This document shows, piece by piece, positions 21,573 to 33,804 of a stretch of 64,000 bases of DNA; the first letter of the stretch is position 1; every line of letters starts with the position of its first letter. The translations under genes were made by a program, and so were the position numbers. The DNA is taken from the NCBI RefSeq assembly GCF_002105155.1, contig NW_019029014.1:310001-374000 (forward strand), read 5' to 3'. Source of the DNA: Lobosporangium transversale (Eukaryota > Mortierellomycota > Mortierellomycetes > Mortierellales > Mortierellaceae). The notes beneath the pieces were generated by a model. It did not search any database, had not been told where the DNA came from, and saw only the letters and a list, made by a program, of their open reading frames with translations.

Positions 21573-24346
21573 TTTTTTTTTTTTTTTTTTTTTTTTTGAT
21601 AACAAGGACCCACGAGGTCATGTAGGATTTATTTAGATGTTAGCTCTATAAATGGGTTGCCCCATTACTGGGGTCGCAAATAAAGCGGTATCCAATAATC
21701 GGCCGAAGCCGCATCGTCATACTGCCACAGTACTACATCCTGTTCATAAACCACGTCAGCATTGAGTAGACTTCCTTGGTCCCAGAGGACCTGTGGCACG
21801 GCTCTACTCCCTACTTGGCCTGTTGTGCGCGAAGGTCATCCTTTAGCCGCTGTCCTCAATCATCAAAAATTTACAGCTTTCCAGGCGCTCCATAATCGCC
21901 AATTCCACCTGCTGCCGGTAGCTTGCCGCCACTCGCCGGTCTGCCTCAGTCCTGATCGCCTTCACATCTGCTGTTCGTCGTTGTCCCTGGTGAGAGCCAA
22001 AGAATTCACCTCTGCTACGTCTGTGCCTCCCAACACAGTTGCGTCCCCTGGCGCGTTTGCTCACAGAGGTGATACCATTTTCTCTTTCCCAGTTGACGGT
22101 GACTTTGCAGCGTCTGTTCCAGATTTCAGTCCTGCCGAGTTCCTCGATTGACTTGACAAAGCGGCAAACAATGTACCTTGAGATCGATGCTGTGGTTCTG
22201 AAGATCGTCTTCCATTTTTGTATCAGTTCCTTCGGCACCAAACCGTGGTACAAGTCTTGGACAGTCCAGTGGGCATGCTCACCCTCGTTCCTCCGTCCCA
22301 TATCCACATCTTCCTCACCAAACAGAGTGCTCGCATGTCGAATCTCTCTGACGCCCTTGAACATCGCTTCCAAAGAGCCCCAAATCACGTTGTCGGCTAC
22401 AGGTGTAAACGAGGGGCCTCCTTTATTCAGGTTTGGCTCCTGTGTTTTCCCTTGTTTGTCTTCCCAGAGCTTCTTCTCCTTCACTAATGCTCTTTTGCCA
22501 TCCTTCGTGATGAGTTCTATGGCCTGCTTCCAACCTTTCAATTGCTCGTCCAGTGTCATGGGACATCGCCAGAGGTGTTCTATGTCCTCCTGCTCCTGTT
22601 CACACATCCTGCAGATGTCAGTCTCATACAGGTCCGGTCGCCACTGCCTCATATAAGTGAGTGTAGGAAGCATACCATGGACCTTCTTTATTCTGTGCGC
22701 TCTCTTGTGACAATCTGCTGGGCTGGTGAAGAGGCCTCTAGGCGTGTTGCCATCGTGAAGAATATGCAGGCTTGCTTTCCATTCTACTTCTCGCCAGTCT
22801 GCAATATAATTCCTGACTCTGTTCTGAGACGCCCACAAGTAATGTGTTCTCACTGCTGATTGGAGTTTTAGCAGGTGTCTAAGATCATCCTCCACCACCT
22901 CGTTCTCGAAAATAGCGTGGCAGCGCAGATCGTTGTGTTCCAGTACTTTGATTGTCCACATTTCGCTAAAATGAGCATCTTTGGCGGCTTGGTCTGCCCT
23001 TATATTGCCTCTATTCCCAGCATGGCCCTTGACCCATTTCACAGTTACCTTCCCGCCCTGCTTAAAGAGCGCTCTCGAAATGGCTGCCCACCACACTGCG
23101 TACTTGGATCGCAATCGCTGCCGTTCAGTGCTTGCTTCTCGCTTTTGAGCAAGGTCCTTGAACTGAACCACTACCGCCATGTTGTCTATGTAGACAGTCG
23201 TTGGAACGTTACGGGGACTGACTAGAATGGCTGCGTACAGTCCTACTAGCTCTGCCTTGGTGGATGAAGCATACCCATCGACTCTACCTGAAACTACATT
23301 TGAGAAGCTTTCTGGGCCTATCTGAGCCACCACTCCGAAAGCCATCCGCACCGCCCTTCTTCCTGCCTCTTCAAGGGACCCATCGGAGTAAAGTGTTAGC
23401 TGACTCATCGTTGATAGTTTCTCTCTTTGACGCAGTATATTGTCCATGTCAACCTGTGGGATCTCTACACCTAGGCACTCAGAGGAGCCAAACCACCGAT
23501 GATGACCCTCTGGGATTTTATTATTCCTTGTTCTTGAGGAGTCCATCTCTTCTTGCGCTTTCGTCCTGAGCCTCCTATCGAGAGCTTGTTCGTCGAGTTC
23601 ATGGCGTCCACGTATCTTGTTTCGCTCTTGTGCTCTACGTCTTGCTCGGTTGAAAGCCGCTCGTCGTCGCTGTTCTCTTCTTCCTTGTTCATCGAGCCTT
23701 TGAAACCTAGCCTGTAACCGTAGGCGTTCTTGACGGCGAGCTCTTTCGATAGCCTTCGAGTGTGCGGCTTCTTGCTTGGCTTGCACCCACTGTTCACGTC
23801 GCCACACTCTCCTTCTCTCCGCCTCTTCTTTTTTCCTCTCTTGCTCTATTTTTCTTAGCAACCATTGCTCCCTCTTCCCTCTTTCCAAACGGTCGCGAAA
23901 TTGTAACATTTTCCTTCCTTGAGGATCTTTCCACAGCCTATGCCTCTCGTTAGCTTCGCGCTCTTTTTCTCTCAAACGCTCTCTTTTTTCAAAATTTTCT
24001 CGCAAGTATTCTTTTTGGAGTTCGCGATCAGACTCAGTGTATCCTTCATACTCCTGCATACCCTCTTGTATGTAACACTGTGCTCTTCTTTCTCTTTCCT
24101 CCCGCTGTTCTACACTTAGGGGATCAAGTGGCTCTCTGGGGTCTTCTTCCACGTCACTGAGGTAACTTATATATCCAACTTCATCATCCTCATCATCCTC
24201 AGTGGGCTGCTCCTCCAACATATTGTCTTCTGTGAGTAGTTCATCTGCTCTCTCATTGTTTTCAGTCTCATTTAGCTGTTGGAGCTCCCTTAAATCTCTC
24301 TCTTCCTCTTCGTCTAGTCTCTGAAGAATGTTCTTTTTGTCTCTAC
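21573..24346 (-). mobile_element. 5'-truncated non-LTR retrotransposon (LINE-like) with poly(A) tail and 19-bp TSD
   Basis: The minus-strand element begins abruptly inside an open frame at 24346 and ends in a 25-nt poly(A) at 21597-21573. It is bounded by identical 19-bp repeats GCTTAGGCCATGGAATACC (21554-21572 and 24347-24365). The open frame, uninterrupted for more than 830 codons, the clean tail and the perfect duplication indicate a recent insertion. Target-primed reverse transcription is the expected mechanism. Reverse-transcriptase and endonuclease domains are absent, presumably lost through 5' truncation. Confidence 0.88.
21843..24346 (-). pseudogene. Retrotransposon ORF fragment: charged coiled coil, RNase H, zinc knuckle
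   Basis: The open frame enters from the truncated 5' end; the upstream ATG in the flank is host sequence. About 300 residues are extremely rich in Glu and Arg (coiled-coil-like). An RNase H domain follows with its four acidic catalytic residues visible: Asp in TLYSDGSL, Glu in STKAELVGL, Asp in VYIDNMAVV and Asp in GNIRADQAA, the last preceded by WVKGHAGN. Downstream is CRMCEQEQEDIEHLWRC, a CCHC zinc-knuckle (zf-RVT) typical of LINE 3' regions. Annotated as a pseudogene because the element lacks its 5' part and a native start. Confidence 0.8.
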
Positions 24347-24365
24347 GCTTAGGCCATGGAATACC
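24347..24365. repeat. 5' target-site duplication of the retrotransposon
   Basis: GCTTAGGCCATGGAATACC, identical to 21554-21572 on the other side of the element. Confidence 0.9.
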
Positions 24366-24562
24366 TAAATGGAAAAAAAAGTAATAACAATAATAACAAC
24401 ACTTCTGGCGCCCCAAAACCCAAAGAATTAAGTGCAGTTCCATTACACTAAGCCACATTAAATATGATAATTCACGTGATAGATGCAGTAGTTAGATAAT
24501 ATAATCTAGTGCTCATCAGCGCCGGCCAGGAACCTGGCCAATCAAGTGTCATTGGTGAGAGA

Positions 24563-24635
24563 GACTGTGTAGTATAGTGGTCCAGTACCCAGGACTTTGA
24601 ATCCTGTAACCCGAGTTCGACCCTCGGCACGGTCT
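24563..24635 (+). tRNA. tRNA-Gln (anticodon UUG)
   Basis: A 73-nt perfect cloverleaf. Acceptor GACTGTG pairs with CACGGTC with one G-U. D stem GTAT/GTAC closes the loop AGTGGTCCA. Anticodon stem CAGGA/TCCTG closes the loop CTTTGAA, giving anticodon TTG. The variable loop is TAAC. T stem CCGAG/CTCGG closes TTCGACC. The discriminator base is T. There is no intron. The internal B box GAGTTCGACCC is present. Confidence 0.96.
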
Positions 24636-24638
24636 TCG

Positions 24639-24643
24639 TTTTT
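24639..24643 (+). terminator. RNA polymerase III T-tract terminator of tRNA-Gln
   Basis: TTTTT begins four bases after the mature 3' end, the expected Pol III stop. Confidence 0.8.
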
Positions 24644-26355
24644 GGCGCCTTTATTTTTTGGAAAGTTGTTTGCAGGGGTTCGTATGCACTTCGAATAAAA
24701 TTTTTGTTTGCATGGGGGTTATCTCTAAAAAAAAACGTCAATAGACAGGAAGCATTAGGATCGCATAAACACGTTGATGCGTCTCTAACCGTTACTGTCA
24801 CTAGATTGTAGCTGGATTTCACGTTCAAAAAGGTACATTGACCTACAGCGGCGAGCTTTTTTTGTTGGATGTTAACAAGTTCAACAAGAGCTTCTGTGTT
24901 TCTCATCAACACGGGGTTGTCCTGAGTAAAGATCTCAATGAACGGCATACTATAAACTGTTGTTTCTTCCTTCGAGCACCAGGTGCTTACTGCGTGCTGC
25001 TATCTAATGCACAAAAGAGGGCGCTAGATGTAACAGTCCGTTGAGCGCTAATCAAAACTGCATCATAAATTGTGACAAAGTTAGCTTTAAGCATGAATGG
25101 CTCCTGTTGGAGTGAGCAACAAATGGAGCTTGTTATCTATCCCATTTTTCAATACTTTATGCAGTGCTTCTTGAGAAAATGAGTTTAGAATAACCGTTAA
25201 TTGCTATCTTTCGCGACCTAGCCGAGTTTCCCTAAAGGAACCCTTTATTTCTTGCTTTGTAACTGGGACATTACCACGACTGGTTTCAAAATTGAAAAGG
25301 CTCAATAGGCTTTGAGTATGTCTATATTGCGTTCTACTGTTTTTATCAAGTTTTTGGAAAACTAAATTTGAAATGGTTGTCTAGATTGGTCACATACTAG
25401 GCCTTTTTGCGTTCGTCGCATGACTACAAAAAGGCATTCGTCAGAAAGCGTAAAACCGATTTAAATAAGTTGCGCTTCGGTGCCTGCTAGCGGCTTCAGA
25501 CGGCCCGTGCAAATAGCTTCATCCTATTTTTTAGTTGGACGAGCTTTCGCACTATTAATGATCTCTGTTTGTATTTGACTGTTTAACCTTGGTAGAAGAC
25601 CTTTGACTGAAAGTTTTGTGAACCCATAGCGGGTTTCTGCAGGGGTTTCCTATGAAGATGTGGCTACAAAAGACGCGACGCATAAAAGACAGATACACCA
25701 GTAAAACTATAATAGCTCCATTTGTTTATTTCGTTTATACCCTGGAGAGACGCATGTGAGGGAAGATTGGGGATGCAAGTCTCCAAGTATATACTAAATT
25801 TATGGATCGATGTTCAAAATCTAGAAGTTCAGACGCATAGATCCTTCAGTAAGATCTTCTTCTCCTGACGCCCCTTCACATCAACAGCATAAGCAAATAT
25901 CTATGGAGCCATGCAACGATACACTGTGGAGTCGTGGGCTAATTTAGTATACCCAACCAAGTATGAAGCGCACGTAAGAATGGAGATCATCTTGGGGGTA
26001 TTTTTATTCGAATGCATCATGCGAAAAGCTTGAATTTTTAAAATTTAAATATTGTCACCGGAGCGTGAGCGACGATCGCGCTTTTTGGTGTTCTGAACTT
26101 TCTTGTCCTACCATCTTTACCAGATTTTCCATTTTATTATATGCTTCCCGCGTGTGTTGTCTTTCATTCATCATCGTCTTTTTTATTTTTTTATTTTCGC
26201 ATTCTCTCACCTTAACAATCTACTGCATTGTTTATCCTCGAACACATTCACTATTTGGCAGTGGAAGTAACACTAGCAACAAAAAGCAATAGCATCAAAA
26301 AGATATAAAAACCGAGTGAGCACGAGCGCGAGCATCACATCAGCGCAACAGGGCT
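24644..26355. other. Gene-poor interval upstream of the recyclin-like gene
   Basis: About 1.7 kb without supported genes or recognisable repeats. The last 300 bp before the ATG at 26356 are T/C-rich on the sense strand, as expected for a fungal promoter and leader. Confidence 0.5.
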
Positions 26356-29300
26356 ATGGAGCTCGTCTTTGATGTCAATGACTTTGAGGAAGGGACATCC
26401 GATGACCTGGTCACCACATCCATCCCAATCCTCCCTCCAGACTTACTGCTCAAATGCATTAAATATTTACCCGTTTCATCGCTTCCTGCGGTTGCACAGG
26501 CATGTCGTCGTCTCAAAGTCATCGTTTACAGTGATGAGCTCTGGGAATCTAAACTACTAGCGATAGGTTTTGGCTTTGGATCAGGAAAGCGAGCGTCCAA
26601 AAAAAACGACCCCAACGGTACTAGTCTTCTTGATGAGCCCAACGGTTCCTTGCCAAGCTTCCCTGTCCATGGATCTAGTATTTCGGATGTTGCTCGAAAA
26701 CGGATATCTGCCAACACAAAGGAGGTTATTAGCTCAACCAAAAGTAATACTATCAATAATAACAGGGTCAGTCTGTCTAATCTGTCTGAAGATGGCTTCC
26801 GATCCAGTGCTGAGTTGCCAACCCCTACGATAACGAAGCCTCGTATTCAGATCCCAGGACTGCCAGGCGATCCATATTCAATGATCGAAGGCCGTAGAGT
26901 ATATCATGGAGCAAGAGAACAGTTTCGGCAGATCTACTGCGAACTTTGGCCATATTACATCGATTTCCGCCAAGCAAATAAGGACAGCAAAGTAATTCAA
27001 GAATTTGGCAAGTCGGTGTTGGATGTCGCTAGAATGTTGGCTAGACTCCTAGCTTTTTCAAAGGCCTACCTGGCCGAAGATTCAGATCAGGTAATGATAT
27101 CGCTTTTACATTTAATTTGTGCATTGTAAATAATTCTCTCCACACAGCACTTTTTTATCAGCTTCTGGACTAGAAATGCCATAAAAACATACGGTTTCTG
27201 TTAGCTTATTATGTAAAGATTTAAATTGTGGATTGAACTGAATAGATCAACGAGAACCTGCATGGAACGTGCGAATATTTTGAAAATCGATGCTTACATC
27301 TATTTGAGTTGGCGTACGATTCGCGGGATATCCCAGAGATGGCTGTACGTACTTGATGAAAATGATTACTTGTCTACTCCTTTGGCTACTAGTGGATGCT
27401 CCACTTGAGAAATCTCACCCCTTGACCTGTGATCTCTCTCTAGAAATTCGCAGGTGTGCTCTTAGATCTTAATGATGCTCAGGCTTGTATTCAGATATTC
27501 ATCCAAAAGAATGGGATTTTTTTCGACAATAATTACGAACCAAGCGAAAATCTCAAGTAAGTCTTTGTATTATTGTCATCTTGAGAACCAAAACAACGTT
27601 GACTGCATCCTTGAGAGTGAATGAATATTCAGGGCTTCTTTAGTGGAGCTCGGATATTTAAAAGCTATTTTTTCTTTCCTTTATAGACAATACGAATTAT
27701 GGCTGATGCAGCCGCTTGTTCTACGGGAGAGCACACCTTTTCCAGAATTTACACCAATGAAGCTGTTTATGGAATTTACGGAAATGGAGTTTAAAAAGCA
27801 AGCTGTTATTATCAACGATGTCTTCCCAGAGGAGGCAGATGTACTTTTTAATTTCACGGAGCGTGTCTTTGAAGACGTGATATCAGATTATTGTTCACAG
27901 TTATTTGACATGTGTAGCATGCGGGACAAACTTTTATATCTGAAATCTGTCCCTACTGCTTACCGGTATCTGGAACATCTTGAGAACACAATAGTCCGCA
28001 TGGAACCTATTCATGTATCATCGTACCGACTTGAGAAACTTTTGGCAAGGATTTTTGGACCATGGTTGGAACAGTACCTGAAGATGGAGCTAGATTGGGT
28101 TCAAAAGTCATGTAAAGACCAGATCGACAAACACGATCGACAGGTAATAATAGCGTTTAGTAATTCGGTGATCTCTATTAGAATTTTTCTCTCCCATCAT
28201 CCCTGAGCTAACTTGGCCTGTTATTAATGTTCCTTCTGTGGGACTGGGATTAATATCAAAATCTAATCTAGCGTGAGGACAACAAAAAAAACGACACAAA
28301 GCGAATGAATCCCAGAAATCGTGAAGTGTTTAAAAGGAACTTCTTGAAAGGATTTAGGAATGTTTTGACACTTCCTTACAAGATCTCATCTTCGATTGTC
28401 GCAGGTGTCGCCTCAGCTACCTCTTCGCCGACACCCACCGCCGGCTCAGCTCCTTCAACACCTCAACTCCACCCTTCATCTCCCTCCAATGCCTCTCCCT
28501 CCAACTCTTCTACAGCCCCCACAAAGGGCAACAATCGGTTTTCGATTCGATCAATCTCCTCACTCAGTGGTTCTAGTAACTCTGGCTCCACAGTCGTACC
28601 GCCTACATCTACATCGACCCCAGATATTCCTACTCTCTCTTCATCCACATTCGTGCCTGACCAAAAATCTATATCACTGGGGAGCGATGCGGATAGCGTC
28701 AGGAGTACTTCAGGAGGAGTAGAGCAGATTGTGACAGCACAGGAAATCCAAGAAGAAATGAATTCATTACTGAGTGTTGAGCTGGCTCTGCACTTGATTC
28801 ACTTGGACAAAGATGCGCTTCAGCGACTGTCTGCTTTTGCGGGACTGGGTGGCGTCCTTGGTGGCCGTGTGTAAGTCATCTTAAAGCTCTCTGTATCTCT
28901 ACACGGATGGCTGCTAGGTTTTTTATCCATGAGCTGTCCAAGGTTTAATCTAAACTCACTCATGAATATATTCAATTGGCTTATAGACAAAAAACAATAG
29001 AATCAGTATTTATTGCATTACTGAGGTCTTTGGGCCAACAGCATATCGATCCCGGATTCACAGCGTAAGTACTAAATGGTATGTAAACTACTGAAATGTT
29101 ATTGAGTATCTCATGCTGATGTGTAAAGTTTAATATATTCGTCATTCGGAATAGGGCTATCCAACAGTTAGGCCGCTACAAACCAACGACAACACATGGT
29201 GGCGGTGTAACACCATTGATGGATTTTTTTGAGCTAGTACATGTTGCAGATCTGATTCTTCAAATGGTACAAGTGTATTATGCAGAGGAGATGTGCAAGC

Positions 29301-30212
29301 ATATTGATAAGATGGATTTCCTGAATGATGCTAATAAGGAGAAGAAGGCATTTGAAAGGTTGATCGATGATGGTGTGGCTGCAGGGCTGGATAAGAGTAT
29401 CGAGGTGTTGATTGGCCAGGTGGAGTATATTCTGACCACTATGCAGCTTCCAACAGACTATAATCCTGACGAGAGCATGGAGATTGAGCTACAGCCAACT
29501 CAGGTAAGACTATATTTAGGATAATCAAAAAAAAAAAAAAAAAAAAAGATATTCGAAACTGAGAACAGAGTTCTTCCAGACGAGTTGGCTGATAACATTC
29601 AATTAACAACTTGACATTATGTTATTTAAACTTAGGCTTGTCGGGAAGCAGTAACATGTCTAACGACACATACAAAAATGTTGATCGGCTGTACGGACAA
29701 ACATACCCTGGACGTTTTCTTTCAAGAACTTGGATTACGTTTATTCAAGTAAGCTTGTCTTTTACTATTGATGTTGCTTAGTACAATAAGGCGTTGATGG
29801 TGATTCCTTAAGACGTTACTAATCAAGTTTCATTTATCAACATTAATGTTGTTTATTTATGCACGCGTTTAAAACAAATAATTCTACTAGTTGTCTAACA
29901 AAGCACTTGCGCTCCAATATCGTGTCGTCCCAAGGTGGATTCGTGCTGATCTGCGATCTGAACCACTATTACAATTTTATTGTGACACTAAAGCAGCCAA
30001 TGTTGACGCCCAACTTTTTGGCATTAAAAGAACTGGGGAATCTTTTTATTATCCAATCGCCATCCGATCTTAAACAACTGATCCACGACATGCAACGCTT
30101 TGGCGGGATCCTGCGCGTCGAGGATGTTTTTGAATTTGCAGAGATGCGCTCGGATTGGAAGAGTATTCAACGGATCGTAGAACGCGATCGACTAGAGTGT
30201 GCTATCATGTAA
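26356..30212 (+). CDS. RCY1: Recyclin-1-like F-box protein with Sec10-like C-terminal region
   Basis: Nine exons (26356-27090, 27246-27344, 27444-27556, 27633-28143, 28272-28870, 28987-29064, 29155-29503, 29636-29748, 29891-30212) give 972 residues with matching phases. The N-terminal F-box reads ILPPDLLLKCIKYLP...CRRLKVIVYSDELWES (about residues 24-65). A long helical region follows that resembles the exocyst Sec10/CCZ1-type fold of yeast Rcy1 and fission-yeast Pof6 (for example YRQYELWLMQPLVLR, FDMCSMRDKLLYLKSV, TTTHGGGVTPLMDFFELVH). Rcy1 acts with Skp1 in recycling of plasma-membrane SNAREs from early endosomes, and Pof6 in cell separation. A Ser/Thr/Pro-rich insert sits within exon 5. The C-terminal segment (PMLTPNFLALKELGNLFIIQ) is well ordered and intact. 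The orthology call comes from architecture and recalled family motifs. Confidence 0.85.
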
Positions 30213-30396
30213 TAATAAACTTAATAAAATAGAAGATAATAGCATTGCGACATTTAGCGCAAGTATGGAAGACTTTTTTTTGTTTTGTTTATGAGTATAT
30301 GAAGCTATGAAGAAAAACTATAACAGAGATGATGATGTGGGGATTTTTGAATGAGAGAAATAAAAAAAAAAAAAAGGGCCCGACAGATCATTCTAT
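30213..30396. other. Short convergent spacer RCY1 / GCSH
   Basis: About 180 bp of AT-rich 3' sequence for both genes, with an A run at 30361-30375. Confidence 0.5.
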
Positions 30397-31146
30397 TTAG
30401 TGCTGGGCCTCAACAAGCTTCTTGTAAGCCTCCTCAGAGAGAAGATTCGAGACATCAGCATCGGATGAAAGCTGGATCTTGCAGAGCCAGCCTATAATTT
30501 TAGGAAAAATAAAAAAAGTAAGTATACATATATAAAATTTGATCCAGAATATGATCGAAGAGTAAAAACTTTACCTTCTCCTTCAGGATTGTCGTTCAAC
30601 AGCGAAGGATTCGCCGCGACATCCTCGTTGACTTCAATGACCTTTCCAGAAACGGGGGCGTAGATATCCGAGGCAGCCTTGACAGATTCGACAGAGCCAA
30701 TCGTGTCTTCATTTTTGAAAGCAAGGGAAAAAAGGAGTCAACATTGGTGACGAATAACAAGTATAAACAGCATATACATGTGTAATCTTGACAGCCAAGA
30801 TTTTTTTAAAAAAAAAGCTTACCGCCTTTTTCGACATCCTTGAGATCAGCAGACTGGACATAGACAATCTCTCCAAGAGAGCCTTGGGCATGATCCGTAA
30901 TACCGATCGTAGCAATGCCGTTATCAATATCAATCCATTCATGCTCCTCAGTATACTTCTTGGCTATGATGAATATGTATATATATATATATATATAAAA
31001 CACTTAGTCTGACTTCATCGTTGGAGGTTTTGTCTGCAAAAAAAAAAGGCTCGTAGTCAAGTCGCTATATTGTAGTTTTAGCTCCTGGGAATAATAATAA
31101 TGATAATGATAATAATAACAACAATATAAGAGTAATAATAATAGTA

Positions 31147-31183
<37 letters not shown>

Positions 31184-31488
31184 TGAGCACAACTCTCAAA
31201 CCATTTTCTTGGTTCTTCATTCGCGTCTTTTTTTTTTTTTTTTTTTTTTTTTTTGTCAAAGTTCATTGCTTATTCCTGACATCTTCCTGAACGATTCACG
31301 TGGCGCAAAAAAAAAAAAAGAAAAGCCATGTCTGTATTTTAATAACAACAAGAGTGGCAAGAGTGGTAAGCAAACATTTACGTACTGCCATAGAAACGGG
31401 CAAAAGAAGAAGAAGGGGTGGCGAAGCGCGCCATGGCCTGCGAGCGCATGGTAGGGAAAAGTCTAGTAGAAAATGTGGCAAGAGACAT
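30397..31488 (-). CDS. GCV3: Glycine cleavage system H protein, mitochondrial
   Basis: Four exons (31488-31386, 30963-30823, 30706-30575, 30491-30397), all joined in phase 1, give 156 residues. Exon 1 encodes a mitochondrial presequence ([20 protein letters not shown]...). The mature part starts [15 protein letters not shown] and contains [16 protein letters not shown]. It then has the lipoylation motif [17 protein letters not shown], where the Lys carries the lipoyl arm, and ends [11 protein letters not shown] protein shuttles the aminomethyl group between the P, T and L proteins of the glycine decarboxylase complex in the matrix. Intron 1 is unusually repeat-laden: an AT dinucleotide run, an AAT-type microsatellite and a 26-T run. 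Confidence 0.96.
31092..31181. repeat. AAT/ATA trinucleotide microsatellite inside GCSH intron 1
   Basis: About 90 bp composed of aataat, gataat and taataa units, with at least eleven consecutive taa-type units at its right end. A further 26-T homopolymer lies at 31229-31254 in the same intron. Confidence 0.85.
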
Positions 31489-32371
31489 GTTGAAGATAGG
31501 GGAGTTAAAGAGGATAAAGAAGAAATGGGAGTGGAGAGTGGAGGAAGAGAGGAAAAGGGAAAAGAAAGAGAAAAAGGGAAAATAAAAAGAAGCAGCAAGA
31601 CAAAAAAAGGATACGGAAACGAACGAAAAAAAGCTTTGATGTATCCTAGAAATCAAGGTTTTTTTTTTTTTTTTTTTTTAAACTTGACACGGTGGAATGA
31701 AATTAACAAGTAGTGACTGGCAATCCATTCCCTATTCGGACCTTGGGGAACATTTATGCCGTCCCACCCATCCCCGTGCATCCCATTAAGAAATTTACAC
31801 ATTTGCCATTTGCCACCGCAACATTCATGTATACGGATATATATCTCTAGTATATATTCTTATGTGGCGTTGTGCCTGCAGTCCCGCCCAAACATATTTC
31901 CCCCGCCAAACATCCAACTGCTCTCTCTTCATAGGACTTCGGAGCGGAGAGTCCCGTGCAGAGACTTGGGGTAAGGATCGAAGTAACCAATCGTATAATT
32001 TTATATCATTACATGTATGTGGGTAACTGGAAATGCTGGACATGTAACATTTACAACCATTTTTCTTCCTTAATTTGCTATAAATCCACAAACGGTCATA
32101 TTCTCAGATTCTCAGTCTGTAACTTCCTTTATATGTAATATATGTATGCTCTATATCATCATAGGCCCTAAGTGACCCGAAGGAACAACCAAAAAGAGAA
32201 AAGAAAGAAAAAAAAAAAAGAAAAAAAAGAGATAAAAAAAAGAAAAAAAGAAAGAAATAAAAAAAAAAAAAAAAAAAAAAAAAAAAGAAAAAGAAAAGAA
32301 AAGGAAAAAAAATGAAAAGCTCTGTAAACTAAATATGAATCTTGCTAAATTTACTTTATAACTTTGAACTT
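31489..32371. other. Intergenic GCSH promoter side / DYRK 3' side
   Basis: Contains a purine-rich stretch just upstream of the GCSH ATG (31490-31620, polypyrimidine on the sense strand), a T run at 31661-31679 and a nearly pure A/G tract of about 130 bp at 32188-32320. No gene is supported. Confidence 0.55.
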
Positions 32372-33771
32372 TTACATTTGGCCTCCATTAGCAGTCGCGC
32401 CCAGCATATACATGTTTGTCGCGTTTGATCTCGATCCGTGCTGGTAAGATGACTGACTGATGTCTGTTCCCATAGTCGGTCTTCTCGAGCCAGATGTCGA
32501 AAGCGTTGAGAGGGATGAAACAGAAGAGTTTATGGATCCTATAGATGATCCATAGATGCTTGCATATGGATGATGTTGCTGCTGTTGGAATTGCTGCTGT
32601 TGGAATTGCTGCTGCTGCTGTTGCTGCTGCAACAGTAGCAGTTGTTGTTGTTGTTGTTGTTGATGATGCAAGTTTTGACCGCCATAAATCTTGGCAATGT
32701 TGCTGGTATGACTACCATTGCCACCATTAAAATTTGGAATGGCTCCTGTATAGAATGAATATGCTCCATTTGCAAGACCATTGCTGTTGCCGCCACCGCC
32801 ACTATTGCCTTGCATGTGATTAGTCGGAGTCCTGCCAGATGACTTCAGTGAGGATTGACTGCTATTGTCTAGTTCGCTGATCCTGGATTTTCGAGAGTGA
32901 TTGGAGTGGCTATATACACATATATTTTTGAATTGAGGTCAGATCAGATCACGGATTGCTTGAGTGGGAATGTATATCCATAATAATCACGCATTGATGG
33001 TGTACTTACACAGAGCTCTTCCTTCGCGAGACAGCTTCACTGCCTGGCAGAGCGGTAGAAGACGTTTTCGCTGGAGCCTTGCCACCGGTGATCCACTCAT
33101 GTTGCAAACCCTCATGAGGTTTCATTCGCAGCATTGGGTCCCAGATAAGGCATCTGGATATGAAGTCGAGGAACAACACGTCTGTGCACTTTAGTACTTG
33201 ACCAAGGGTCTTGGACCTCGGACGTCGCTTCTTGCCTTTGGAATTGATCACAAGTTTAGGGTTGCCATGCGAGTCTAGGAAAAAATAATAGGACAAAAAG
33301 ATTAGAACTCTTGGTCTTTTTTTTTTTTTTTTTATTTTTTTTTATTCCATGAGCTATCATCCTTACCGAAAAACACTTTGCGTCGAGTGCTTTGTTCGAT
33401 CAAGTATCGCTCAGGTACTCCTTGGATCTCCATGATACAGGCCAGTTGCTCCTGCTCGTTCTCACCAGGAAACAGTGGACATCCTGTGTACAGCTCAGCA
33501 AGGATACAGCCCAGCGACCACATATCAATTGCCTTGTTGTATGACATTCCCAAGATTACTTCTGGAGATCGATAGAACCGAGATTGAATATAGGTATAAA
33601 CCTTTTCATTTTCAAGACAGCTGCTTCCAAAGTCAATCACTTTGATACTTGATTTCGTAGGATGCTTCAGCAATACATTCTATATTCAAACAATATATAT
33701 CATAAAACATAGTTAGTAAATACTCACAAAATTAATCCAAGCTCTTTGCTACTGCAACAGTGCTCATTGTG

Positions 33772-33804
<33 letters not shown>

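Noticed and set aside
22039-22656. Plus-strand ORF of 205 codons across the retrotransposon
   Set aside because: Antisense of the RNase H/zinc-knuckle frame, which has clear conserved motifs on the minus strand.
24472-24948. Minus-strand ORF of 158 codons beside the retrotransposon
   Set aside because: Runs antisense through the tRNA-Gln gene; no recognisable domain; not supported as a gene.
31004-31266. ORFs encoding poly-Leu, poly-Tyr or poly-Lys
   Set aside because: Translations of the AAT microsatellite and homopolymers within GCSH intron 1.
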